Shown here one piece after another: positions 32,647-44,065 of a stretch of 64,000 nt of DNA. How positions within the stretch are numbered: the stretch's first letter is position 1; every line of letters starts with the position of its first letter. The DNA comes from Vigna angularis. Lineage: Eukaryota > Streptophyta > Magnoliopsida > Fabales > Fabaceae. Made by a program: the position numbers and the translations under genes. The stretch covers positions 930,001-994,000 of the forward strand of contig NC_068974.1 of assembly GCF_016808095.1 (NCBI RefSeq), in the 5' to 3' direction. The notes under the pieces were generated by a model, which had not been told where the DNA came from, made no database searches, and saw only the letters and a list, made by a program, of their open reading frames with translations.

Positions 32647-33521
32647 GTTGGCCAACGTCGGAGCTGCGGCGGCCGTGAATCGGAACCGGCTGGAGGGGTT
32701 GACTAGCTCCGACACGGCCTTCAACGTTGTCCGGCGGCACTCCGGCAAGCACTCCGTCGGACCTCTCTCTCTCGAACTCCCTTTCTCCAACTCTCTCTAG
32801 GTCACAGTCTCCCTCTCAACGTTCGCGCTTCTCTCTCTACGAAGTTGGAAAATGAATCTCAAATTTGAAACGCAACTTCTACTCTGCCCGTGCCCGTCCT
32901 CGCCACATCACAATTGAAGCAGGTTTTCTCTGATTTCAGCAGCTTTTTCCCATCAAAACGTGGACCGCTCACATGCTGACACGTACGCTGTGTCGAAATG
33001 TTGTCAAATTAGGTTGTTCGAGTATCATTTTCCTATTTTTAATATTTAAAAAATGGAAAATGATACTCGAACAACCAAATTTAACAACATTTGGACACAA
33101 CACACGTGTCAGCGTTTGAGCGGCCCACGTTTTGGTTGGAAAAAGCTGCTGCAATCTGAGAATTTCTGATGAAACCTGCTTCAACGCTGACGTGGCGAGG
33201 AGGGGCACGGGCAGTCTGGGGTGTGCGTTTCAAAAATTAAAATGAAAATGAAATATGACTTGGAAAGGGAGTGGTCAGGGGTTTTTGTTTGGCGTTTGAA
33301 ATTTGAATTTCATTTTTGAACAATTTTAGGGAGAAGTGAAGGTTGAGAGAGAGTGTCTAACCTAGAGAGAGCCCGAGAGAGTTGGAGAAAGGGAGTTCGA
33401 GAGAGAGGTCCGACGGATTGCTTGCCGGAGTGTCGCCGGACAACGTTGAAGGCCGTCGGAGGTCCTCAACTCCTCCAGCCGGTTCCGATTCACGGTCGCC
33501 GCAGCTTCGACGTTGGCGAAC
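32647..33521. repeat. Large inverted repeat of the 12443-type terminus
   Basis: Two head-to-head copies separated by 21 AT bases. The left arm reads minus from 33033 to 32647, the right arm plus from 33055 to about 33521. Both start GGAAAATGATACTCGAACAA and share the GTGTCAGC, CTGACGTGGCGAGGA, GAGAGTTGGAGAAAGGGAG and CCGGAGTG blocks up to GTTGGC-AAC. The left arm is cut by element C. Two oppositely oriented MULE-like ends, or an inverted duplication of one element, would both give this. Confidence 0.75.
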
Positions 33522-33899
33522 GAACCGAAGACGGCGTCGTCTTCCCTCCGGCCCAGCGAACTAGGTGCGCGTTCTGAGTCTCGCTTCGTCCCACCTGCTT
33601 CCCTCCCTGTGCCAGACCTTTGCATTCACCGCCGGAGTGCTGCCGGAGTGGCGACTGTACGGTGGACGAAAAAGAGGGGTTTTCCGTGTTGTCAGTCCCA
33701 CCCACACCGTAGGCAATCGTCTCTGTTCCAACCGCCACACCTCGTGTTCACTCAAGGTTAGTTTTTTTTTATTTCAGTGGAATGAATGTTGAATACGTGC
33801 ATGATGTTGTTTGTGGATGATTTTGGTTATGTATGATATGTTGTTTGTAAGCTGTAAAAATATGACTTGTTCTATGACGGTGGAATGTTGTTTATGTAT
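33522..33899 (+). other. Continuation of the right-hand repeated element
   Basis: GC-rich leader-like sequence (33522-33750) then AT-rich sequence. A possible GT donor follows CACTCAAG at 33758, so it may be an exon/intron edge of a captured or transposon gene. No protein domain recognised. Confidence 0.4.
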
Positions 33900-34929
33900 T
33901 GTTTCGGATGTGTGGGGCTGTGCGGTTATGAATCTTCTAACCTTCTTTCGATCTTCTCTCAATGGCGGATCTTCTTCCCAAGCTTTGACTTTCCTCTTGA
34001 TCCGGAGGGGTGGAGACCTACAAAAGATTCTCCGATGCCAAAGTCAGTTTCAGAGCAATGGCTTTTCTCAAGGGATAGCAATAAAAATGCATTCAATGTA
34101 ACCTATCTACCACTCACCGTGAACCTGTATTTATAGTTTTCGCTATGGGCTTTGGGATTAGTGAAAGGTTAATCACGGCCCAATCAGCCTAATAGCTCCT
34201 AATTTCTACTTACCTCTAAACCAGGTCAATTTACTTGAGCCACAGTGATTAGTGATTTGGCCGGTCAGTGTGGTGATACGGGCGTTCGTCTTTCCTATGG
34301 ACGACTCGGGCACTGCATTGGGCGGACGATCCTCTACGTGGTCGCCCGGCACTTCGTTGGGCGGACGATCTTCTACGCGGTCGCCCGGCACTTCGTGGGG
34401 CGGACGATCTTCTATGCGGTCGCCCGGCACTTCGTTGGGCGGACGATCTTCTATGCGGTCGCCCGACACTTCGTTGGGCGGACGATCTTCTATGCGGTCG
34501 CCCGGCACTTCGTTGGCGGACGATCTTCTATGCGGTCGCCCGGCACTTCGTGATACCAAACGTTCGTCTCTCGGCGTCATCCTGTAGAACAGTTTTTGTG
34601 AGCATGGAGAGTGCGGCGCTGTCTCGTGGTGATGGAATTCCTTGTGAGTTCTTCAAAGTTTCTCTTAGAGACAGAGGTTCTACCCAGGTGGTCGGCGTAG
34701 GCACCGGGATGGTCGGATGACCTCATTAGTGGGCGTCCATACGTGCGACGCCGGACATTAGCTGGTGTAGGAGAGTTTGTACGGTCTAGGTTCAATCCGT
34801 ACCAACTTAGGCGGCCAAGACTTGGGCGGTCGAGCATTCGTCTGTGGCGGGTGTGACATGGGCGTCCTTTGGGCGGCGCCCGTCGCCTCACGGGCGTCCT
34901 TCGTACGGCGCCCGATTCTCCCTGGTACA
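33900..34929 (-). repeat. Element D 3' LTR
   Basis: Contains about six 39-bp units GGGCGGACGATCTTCTATGC...CGGCACTTCGTT at about 34319-34552. Next to it on the minus strand is the polypurine tract GACTTGGGGGGCTTG (34944-34930). Confidence 0.95.
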
Positions 34930-35162
34930 CAAGCCCCCCAAGTCCTAGTGCACGTAGTGAACGTAGGATTTTGGATACGGCGCGCTTTGGGTCAGGAACC
35001 CGCAATTGGGCTTTATCCAGTGGGCTTTTTGAATTTGGATTTTAGGCGGGAAAACACGTGGCGCGTTCCCATTGACGGAAGGTCAAGCGTCGCCAAATCC
35101 GGAGCGTTGGTCGTGCTAAATCTAGACAGCCAGGATACACCCAACGGTTACTAACTTTTTCC

Positions 35163-35170
35163 TATAAATA
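35163..35170 (+). promoter_or_regulatory. TATA box of the antisense gene in element D
   Basis: TATAAATA lies 75 bp upstream of the ATG at 35245, on the strand opposite to gag-pol. This spacing leaves a leader of about 40-50 nt. Confidence 0.6.
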
Positions 35171-35244
35171 GCGGATTAGACGATGTCATTTTCACTTATC
35201 TTCATTACTCAAGAGCTCAAGATTCTTTTTCCCTCAAGTAATAA

Positions 35245-37422
35245 ATGGCATCTGTGTCCATCGAGTCAGGTTCTGGGTCGTCGGGCGGAGTCCGGGAGGG
35301 GTCTGCGCGAGGCGACAGCGGCGATTCTCCTAGCTCGGTTTCTTCTTATTTTTTGGAGGAGGCGGTTGGGTCTTCCGGGGGGGGGGGCCCTGAGTCACCG
35401 GTCTTGACCACCGATCGTATCTTCCACGACATGGCACTGTTCCTGCTTAAAGGCGGTATTCGCGTAGTCGGGTCGCCCTTCGAGCCGGATGGTCAAGGGA
35501 CGGTGGTATCTGAGTTGGCACCCGTCGTTCCCAGCCGGTATGCTTCCTGCTATGCTTATCGCAAGGAGTTAGAATGGAGAATCCGCCATACCCATATCGT
35601 CCGGGATGTGGAGGATTCGAAGTTAATTCGTGCCGGGGTGACCTTATTAAACGAAAGGGTCTTTCATGATGGGCGGTCTAGTCCATATGATTTCTTCTTC
35701 ATGTACGTGACCTTCTTCACCCATCTTTTTATCCGGGTGCCCTTTACTGAATTTCAAACGGCCATTCTTCGAGAAGTTAATGTGGCTCCCACGCAGCTGC
35801 ATCCCAATTCATGGGCGGCTGTGCAGGCGTTCATGGCGATGTGTTCGGCAGTAGGTGTCACTCCCACCATCCCGGTCTTCTTTTATTATTTCGCAGTCCG
35901 CCCTTCTCCTTTTGGCGGTTGGGTATCGTTTAGGTCGGTGCGGGACAGGGCCCTTTTCCGCCCCTTCTCCGACTCCTTCAAAAATTTTAAGCAACATTAT
36001 TTTAAGATAATCGTTGACAAAGCCGGCCTCCACGAGTTTTCCGATGGTGAAGGGAGGCCGCTGTTCCCCTTCTATTGGACGAGAGACCCTCGGCGCATAA
36101 GGGCGAATTCTATCGGGGATTTGACAGCACGCGACCTAGAGGCCGTGCGTACCATTAACACCCTCCCCCGCCGGATCTCCGCCCGTCACTTAGTTGAATG
36201 CCTTAGTCTTGAGGATTGTGGACCAAAGGCGTTCGGTATGGTCTTGTCACATTAGGTGTGCTCGTTTTTCGCCTACTGACGTTAATTTTTCTGAATTTCT
36301 TTGTTTTTTGCAGAACTAATGACGACTCCGGGCCCCCGCAAATCCAACTTCCTCACCATCAGAAAGAAATCCGGGGCCAGCTCGTCAACTGCCCGGCCAA
36401 CCAGTGTTCCGAAAGTGCCGCGCCCGCCTCCTGCCGGCGTTTCAACTGGACGGGTCCCCCCTACCGATAAGGCCGGGGGTTCAGGCGTGAAGGTTTCGGG
36501 TTCTCGCCTCCCACCTGAATTGCCGGCCGTTCAGGTAGGTCCAACCTCTGGGGCGGCCATGACTTCCGCGGATCCTACTCGAAAGAGAAAAGATCCTACT
36601 GCTGAGGGACGCAAAGACAAAGAGGGTTCTTCGTCTCGGTCAGCTTCAAAGAAGGCCCGGAAGGACAAGGGCAAAGAGAAGGATCGGGAGAGGGTATTGG
36701 CCGTCCCCCTACCTGGTGGCGTTTTCAGCCCGGATTTCAGCATGAGCGACCGGACAAAATTCCACATGAGCTCTTCTCAACGGGCGCTCATTGAGCCCCT
36801 CTCCGAGCTGGAGCTAACCAACGCCATGCTAGAGATGTCTACCCGGACGTCCGCTCTAGCGTGGTATCTGAGGAACTTTGCTGACCGCCCTGGAGTGGCG
36901 GAGGTCCGGGCCGAGCTTGACAGGGAGAAGAAAAACGCAGCCTCTCTTCAGGTGACTTTGGAAGAGATGGTCCTCAACCAAGACGAATATGATAAGAGGA
37001 TCGAGCAGCTGGAGGCCGACCTAGAGAAAACCAGAAGGGAGTCCGCCGAAAGTTTGGCAGCCGCCCGGATCGAGCAGGAGCGCTTGGCGGAAGAGAGTCG
37101 CCAGAAAATCGATCTGCTGGAGGCGGAGGTAACCCGCTTAAAGGAGGCCGAGTCGTGCCGGGCCAAGGCTAATGAGGAGCTCACTCTTGAAGTGGCTAAG
37201 GCCAAGGATCAAATTGCCGAGTTGGAGTCCACCATTTTGTTTGAACATGAGGAGGGCTTCAACAAAGCCCTTCGTCAAGTGACTCTTTTGGCAGGCGTCC
37301 AGGATCCCTTTGCTCTTGGCGTGGATATAGAGAAGGACGTTTTTAACGGCGTCCTTGTAGATTTGAATGCGGCCGAGGAGAACGAGCCGACTGCGGAGGC
37401 CGCCGGCGGGGGCAAGAATTAG
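35245..37422 (+). CDS. Spliced antisense ORF of element D, Transposase_28-type ('putative gypsy type transposon') protein
   Basis: Two exons, 35245-36235 and 36314-37422, joined by a GT-AG intron (donor TTCG/GTATGG, acceptor TTTTTTGCAG/AACTAA), give 700 codons in one frame (699 aa). Unspliced, exon 1 meets a stop at 36253-36255. The first part (about residues 40-330) has the pattern of the plant Transposase_28 family found as antisense ORFs in Tat-lineage retroelements, with RVPFTEFQ and an HPNSWAAVQAF-type segment. The second half has a Lys/Arg-rich nuclear-signal-like run (KKARKDKGKEKDRERV) and a long coiled coil (about residues 530-640). A TATA box lies 75 bp upstream. The ORF is intact although pol of the same element is broken. 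Its role is unknown; regulation of the element is a guess. Confidence 0.8.
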
Positions 37423-37660
37423 GATTTCTCTTCGAATTTTTTGGACGTGTATCTTTCGACAGTCCGTCCAACGTCTGGGGTTGTCCAGCTGTTGGTCGGA
37501 CGGTCTTTTTGTAAATCTTGGCGCCTTTCTGCGCAAATGATTAATACACATTTATCTTTCTAATTTTGCATGTCTTTTTATGCGGCTTTACTTTTATCAA
37601 GTTTTAATAATGGGCCGGCCGGGGTGGGGATTGCTCTTGCTTTTCCCGGGCGGACGGCCT
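37423..37660. other. Spacer after the antisense gene
   Basis: Short non-coding stretch, probable 3' UTR of the antisense gene (TATCTTTCTAATTTTGCATG near 37550). Confidence 0.4.
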
Positions 37661-38314
37661 TTCGCTTTGATGCTCGGCCAAGCTGAGAGTAGTTCTCTTT
37701 GGAACACTCTTTTTCACCAGCTTGGTCTTACTGGGATGGGCGGCCCTTCGCTTTGATGCCCGGCCAAGCTGAGAGTAGTTCTCTTTGGAACACTCTTTTT
37801 CACCAGCTTGGTCTTAGTGGGATGGGCGGCCCTTCGCTTTGATGCCCGGCCAAACTGAGAGTAGCTCTCTTTGGAACACTCTTTTTCACCAGCTTGGTCT
37901 TACTGGGATGGGCGGCCCTTCGCTTTGATGCCCGGCCAAGCTGAGAGTAGTTCTCTTTGGAACACTCTTTTTCACCAGCTCGGTCTTACTGGGATGGGCG
38001 GCCCTTCGCTTTGATGCCCGGCCAAACTGAGAGTCGTTCTCTTTGGAACACTCTTTTTCACCAGCTTGGTCTTACTGGGATGGGCGGCCCTTCGCTTTGA
38101 TGCCCGGCCAAGCTGAGAGTAGTTCTCTTTGGAACACTCTTTTTCACCAGCTTGGTCTTATTGGGATGGGCGGCCCTTCGCTTTGATGCCCGGCCAAACT
38201 GAGAGTCGCTCTCTTTGGAACACTCTTTTTCACCAGCTTGGTCTTACTGGGATGGGCGGCCCTTCGCTTTGATGCCCGGCCAAGATGAGAGTAGTTCTCT
38301 TTGGAACACTCTTT
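37661..38314 (-). repeat. 86-bp tandem repeat, 7.6 copies, in element D
   Basis: TTCGCTTTGATGCCCGGCCA recurs at 37661, 37747, 37833, 37919, 38005, 38091, 38177 and 38263, an exact 86-bp period. It lies between the end of pol and the antisense gene. The reverse complement is the repeat at 16846-17087 in element A. Confidence 0.97.
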
Positions 38315-38401
38315 TAGAAATCTACAAAATGAAGTTAGTCTCATAGGAGAAAAATGGACATCTTGATTCATTAATCATGGGGGTGTAATACATCGATTCA
38401 T

Positions 38402-41074
38402 TAACTGAAGTAAAACTTTAAGTGCGTGGCGTTCCAGGTGTTGGGGATCGGATGTCCGTTCATGCGTTGTAGCCTGTAAGCCCCGTTTCCCAGGGTCTCC
38501 CCTACGCGGAACGGCCCTTCTCACTTTGCTGCAAACTTTCCGTGGGCTGGGTTTCGGCGGGCGTCCCCTGCTTTTCTCCATACTAGATCCCCCTCCTGGA
38601 AGCTTCTTGGCCGGACCTTGGAGTTGTACTTTCTTTCAACCATGCGCTTGCAGGCTTCGGCCCTCAATGCGGCCCGGTCTCGTCGTTCATCCAGGGAGTC
38701 CAATTCGATTCTCAGCTCTTGGTCGTTGAGGTTCAGGTCATCGACTTGACGCCTAAGGGACGGCTCCCCCAGTTCGACTGGTAACATGGCGTCAGTGCCA
38801 TAGGTTAAGTTGAAAGGTGTTTCACCAGTGGTTCCATGGGGCGTGCATCTGTATGCCCATAGGACCTCGGGTAACTCGTCCACCCACGCTCCCTTCTTTT
38901 CTCCTAGTCGCCGTTTAAGCTCCGAGACTATGGTCTTATTCATTGCTTCCGCTTGCCCATTCGTCTGGGGATGTTCGACCGAGCTGGTGACGTGCTTAAT
39001 CCCCAACCCTCTGAAGAATTCGGCCAGTCTCTTGTCAATGAACTGTCGGCCGTTATCTGTGATGATCGACCGAGGGAGGCCGAAACGACATACCAATTTC
39101 CAGCAAAACTTCTGGACTAGGGCGGCTGTAATGGTTGCCAGGGGCTCGGCTTCTACCCATTTCGTGAAGTAATCCACCGCCACCAGGAGGAACTTCTTCT
39201 ACGCCTGTCCCAAGGGGAACGGTCCAACGATATCCATACCCCATTGGGCAAACGGCCACGGGGATGTCATTGAGTGGAGGGCGTGTGGCGGTAGGTGGGA
39301 GTTGTTGGAGTGCTCTTGGCAGCGAACGCATTTTTGGACGAACGTTCGTGTGTCGGCTTCCACAGTAGGCCAGTAATATCCGGCTCTCAGTATCCGGGCT
39401 TTTAATGCTCGCCATCCTGTGTGAAGACCGCAAATGCCATTATGGAGTTCGTCCATAACGTAAAGTGCCTCTGCCTCTCCTAAGCATTTAAGGAGAGGGG
39501 AGGAGAATCCTCTGCGATACAGGTCGTCTCCCATCTCGAGATATCGGGCGACCTTCTTAGCCTCCTTTGGTCCTACCGTCCGCCCTTCATCCTGTCGGGT
39601 CATGATTTCTCGGATTTCCGCTCTCCAATCTTTTCCTCCGTCGGACACCGCTGAACATTCAACTGAAGGCTGGAGTAGAACCTGCCTCACGACAGTGGTT
39701 AACTGCCCCTTCTCCCTTCCCGAACTAAGCTTGGACAGTACGTCCGCCCGTGTGTTTTGTTCCCTGGGAATGTGCTGTATGTCCAACTTATCAAATGCTT
39801 TCGCGAGGTCCGTTGCTCGTTGGAAGTATCTTAATAAACGCTCCTCGCGAACTTGGAAGTTGCCATTCATCTATCCCACAACCAGCTCTGAGTCCGTCCG
39901 GCAGGTGATTCTTCTGGCTCCCATGTCTTTCGCCAGCTCGAGACCGGCCACTAAGGCCTCATACTCGGCCTGATTGTTGGATACCTTGAATTTGAAGATC
40001 AAGGAATGCTCCAGTAAGAATCCGTTGGGGCCCTCGAGTACGATGACGGCCCCGCTGACCGATCGACCGGACGCTCCGTCCACATACAAACTCCACTCGT
40101 CCTGTCCGGACGGTGGTAACTCGGCCGCGAAATCTGCTAAGTGTTGGCCCTTGACCGATCCTCTCGGTTCATATCGCAAACCGAACTCTGAAAGCTCAAC
40201 CGCCCAGGCGACCATCCGTCCGGCCAAGTCCGGCTTCCTTAGGATCTTGGAGATAGGGAAATCGGTCCTGACTATCACCTGATGGCTTTGGAAGTAAGGC
40301 CGGAGCCTTCGGGAGGCGTGCAGCAAAGCTAAGGCCACCTTCTCTACCCGTTGGTATCGGGTTTCGGCGTCGAGGAGCGTGCGACTCACAAAATAAATTA
40401 ACCTCGGCTGAGGCCGTTCTTGCATTAGCACGGCACTAATGGCCGTCTCTGACACTCCCAGGAAGATGTGCAGATCTCCTCCTGGGACTGGGCGATTCAT
40501 GACCGGCGGGTTAACAAGGATTGTTTTCATGTCCTGAAACGCTTATTCGCACTCGTCGTCCCAGGTCGGGCCGGCCCCTTTTTTCAGTTTCCGGAGGACC
40601 GGCCTCATCCTATCCGCCAGGTTGGGGATAAAGCGTGACAAAGCGGTGAGGCGTCCGACCAGTCTTTGGATCTCTTTCAGAGTGTTCGGACTTGGCATTT
40701 GCAGTATCGCTTCGCACTTGTCCGGGTTGGCCTCGATCCCCCGGGATGTTAACATGAAGCCCAAGAACTTTCCGGCCGCTACCCCAAATGTACATTTGGC
40801 GGGGTTTAGGCGCATGCCGAACTTCCTAACTTGTCGGAACACCTCCTCAAGGTCTCTGAGGTGTCCCTCTCCATCCGCGGACCGGACGACCATGTCATCG
40901 ACGTATACGTCCATGCACCGGCCTATCTGGTCTCGGAAAATCCTGTCCATCAGGCGCTGATACGTCGCCCCGGCATTCTTCAGACCGAACGGCATGACTT
41001 CGTAGCAGAAGTTGGACTTCTCCGTTATGAACGCCGTCTTCTCGACGTCCGGCCCATACATGGGTATCTGGTTG
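38402..41074 (-). pseudogene. Element D pol, 3' part: RT end, RNase H, second RNase H, integrase
   Basis: Begins at the nested insertion with the rest of RT, including the YVDD catalytic box (VYVDDMVV), then Ty3 RNase H, then an extra archaeal-type RNase H (SLYVDGASG, NNQAEYEAL, TDSELVVG). Integrase follows with an HHCC zinc region, the core residues (GMDIVGPFP, ITDNGRQF, QTNGQAEA) and the EGD-LVW C-terminal segment. The frame is unbroken but has in-frame stops at 40543-40545, 39871-39873, 39199-39201 and 38521-38523. The final stop is at 38402-38404. No frameshift was seen. Confidence 0.92.
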
Positions 41075-41941
41075 TGTAACATCCCAAAAATAATTTCCCA
41101 TTAAAAATCAAAATTTACAATATTGAAATCATACAATCACATTAACGCCCTGAACTTCAAACTTAAATCTATACATAAGTTTAAGCTCAGAGTTAACTGC
41201 AAACATAACATTGAATCATTCTAATTTGGTCTTCCGTCTCTTTCTTCGTTTGCACCGGATCACGTGACAATCCTTCATCTGCTCCCGTATAACAAATACG
41301 TTATACGATCATCGCAACAAATATGATTTTTCCGATACATGCACAAATAAGTAAGGGTGAGCTGACATGCAACACAACATTTATAAAACATACAAAATTG
41401 CTTTAATATAGGCAACATATAAAATTTACGACAGACATCCTCATATACCATCATACCACAATTCCTACTTGACACTCATCCGGATGATACGTTGATGAGC
41501 GGTCACGGGAGGTTATGCACTTGTGATGACTTCTACTTTTCTTATAATTACACTTCCAAAATACTTCATACCATTCACAAGGTTAGTCCCCTCACTATGT
41601 CCAAACCGAAACATAGACTAGGACCTCCTACTCCTCTCACTACATAATTCATCCTTCTCTACATGAGACTGGATGATTATTAGAGTATCAGGATAACCTC
41701 CAACTACAGGACCCTCAACATCAACATATACACTAATAACATAATTTTATAGAACCTCTCCATGAGATTCATGCCATGCTCATATTCCTCAACTCACATT
41801 ACACCTCTATGTAACTCTCCCCGTATAATCATTTCATGATCAAATGCACAATTTCATATCAACATAAAATACATTTATCACAGTAATTTTATCACATCTC
41901 ATGCATTCACATATTTTTGTTTTACATGAATTTACCTCAAC

Positions 41942-41983
<42 letters not shown>

Positions 41984-44065
41984 CATTGCACACTTAAAAT
42001 AAGAGCAAAATAACCATGGAACCGAACCCTGTTTACCGAACCCTATTTGGACGATCACTATTCACTAGACACTATTGGACGAACGCTCACTCAGACTGAA
42101 GGACGAACGCTGCACTTCTATATCCGGGACGATCGCTCAAAGATTAAAACCGAACGTTACACTCACCAGAACGAACGTTCAACAATTTGGAAGAACGCTC
42201 AACTATATGGACGAACGCCAACTATTTGGACGAACGCTCACATTTCGAACGAACGCCGACTATTTGGACGAACGCTCACTGGACGAACGCTCGCGGGGAA
42301 GGACGAACGCTGTCAAGGACGAACGCTCAGTCAATGGAAGGACGAACGCTCACTATTTGGACGAACGTTCAACATGTAACCGAACGCTCAACAATTTGGA
42401 CGCTCAACTATTTGGACGAACGCTCACTGGGACGAACGTTCCACTATTTGGACGAACGTTCCACTGGACGAACGCTCACTGGGACGAACGCTCGCGGGGA
42501 AGGACGAACGCTGGGAAGGACGAACGCTCATTCAATGGAAGGACGAACGCTCACTATTTGGACGAACGTTCAACATATAACCGAACGCTCAACAATTTGG
42601 ACGCTCAACTATTTGGACGAACACTCAGTGGGACGAACGCTCGCGGGGAAGGACGAACGCTGGGAAGGACGAACGCTCATTCAATGGAAGGACGGCCGCT
42701 CACTATCTGGACGAACGCTCAATGTAACAGTGTTTGGACGAACGCTCAAACGTAACAGTGTTTGGACGAACGCTCAATGTAACAGTGTTTGGACGAACGC
42801 TGAATGTAACAAAGTTTGGACGAACGCTGAATGTAACAGTGTTTGGACGAACGCTGAATGTAACAGTGTTTGGACGAACGCTGGGAACACTCCTGGACGA
42901 ACGCGGATGAACACGGATGAACATTCCTGGACGAACGCTCGCTCACAAGTTGAAGTGAAGGACGAACGCTCACAAGTTGAAGGGCGAACGCTCGCTCACA
43001 GAAACTTAAGACCGAACGCCTGGTCGATCAAATTGGACGAACGTCTAATTTGGCTCGGACGAACGCGCTCCGCAGCATCTCGCGCTCGGGCGCGACATGC
43101 TGGGCGCGAAATTTCACGAGGCTGGGGCGCCTGGGCGCGACAGGGGCGCCCGGGCGAGAATTCTGCAGAATGCAGAATTCTGCAGATTTGAGGCCAGAAC
43201 CTCGTTTTACCATTTTCAACCCTTTTTATTAACTTCTAACACCTTAAATTCATGTTTTATACTAGATTGAACTTATCTAATTGATTATAAACGTTCCATA
43301 TTCAATTCTTAAGGGATTCATACTCAAATTCAACCATAAAACACCAATTTTCACAACTTAGATACCCAAAATCCAATTCTACCACTTTATACCTATTCTG
43401 ATCAATTTGATGGTTCTGACAAGTCATAATACAATGGGTGAAACTGTTCTCAAGGCTCAGTAACACTCTAGACCCCAAATGCTCAAAATCACTACCTCAC
43501 TTCCTCTCCAAATGACTAAAAAGCTATGAAATTTCAATTTCCTTCAATTCCAAAACATACAAGATTTCATACATGAATCAACACATCAATTTCAGTCCAA
43601 CCATACATACAATCACAAGTTTCCAGCATCCTAATCATGCAACCACTATTAACATCCAGAAAATTCAACTCCCCTTACCTCATGAAGACTTCCTTCAAGA
43701 ACTTGATCTTCTTCCAATCTTTAAGAGTTCTTCATTTCTTCTCCCTGCAAGGACTCCCCTCTCACCAGATGTACATCCCAGTTCCTCCTCTCTGCCCTTC
43801 TGAATTTGGTGCAACTTCCACGGTGCTCTTTGTACGGCTGGACGACTGGAAAAATGGAGGAAGGAAGGCTCCCTTCCCTTTTGCTGCTGCCTCTCCCCCA
43901 CGGTTCTCTCTCTCTTTTTCCCCCTGCCAAAATGAAAGCTCCCCCTTGCTAAGCCTCCCCCGTGACCCCAACACCTCCAATAATAGCTTCCTAATAGTCA
44001 AAGAGGTGGGTGACCACCATGACCCCACCATGTCCCCCACCATTCCAAAATTTACGGGTCTTACA
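41075..44065. mobile_element. Family-B LTR, copy B2, nested in the RT of element D, TSD GGTTG
   Basis: Starts TGTAACATCCC, ends GGGTCTTACA, 2991 bp, flanked by GGTTG at 41070-41074 and 44066-44070. No coding or primer site seen, so it is a solo LTR or a non-coding derivative. Parts: leader with AAGGGTGAGCTGACATG (41353), AT-rich part, TA microsatellite (41943-41978), GGACGAACG array (42045-43075), GC palindromes, inverted CAGAATTCTGCAG, AT tail. Confidence 0.88.
42045..43075 (+). repeat. GGACGAACGCTC array in B2
   Basis: Several dozen irregular units (10-30 bp) such as TTTGGACGAACGCTCACT, with longer internal duplications: a block of about 150 bp with GGGGAAGGACGAACGCT recurs at about 42295, 42495 and 42645. 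A regular 30-bp sub-array GTAACAGTGTTTGGACGAAC runs 42720-42880. ORFs through it are artefacts of the repeat. Confidence 0.95.

Noticed and set aside
33353..33792. Several overlapping ORFs of 60-96 aa in the right inverted-repeat arm
   Set aside because: They do not stay open in the other two copies of the repeat, so no coding claim is made.
42075..43191. Long plus-strand ORFs of 226 and 334 aa in B2
   Set aside because: They run through the GGACGAACG array and are not conserved with B1.
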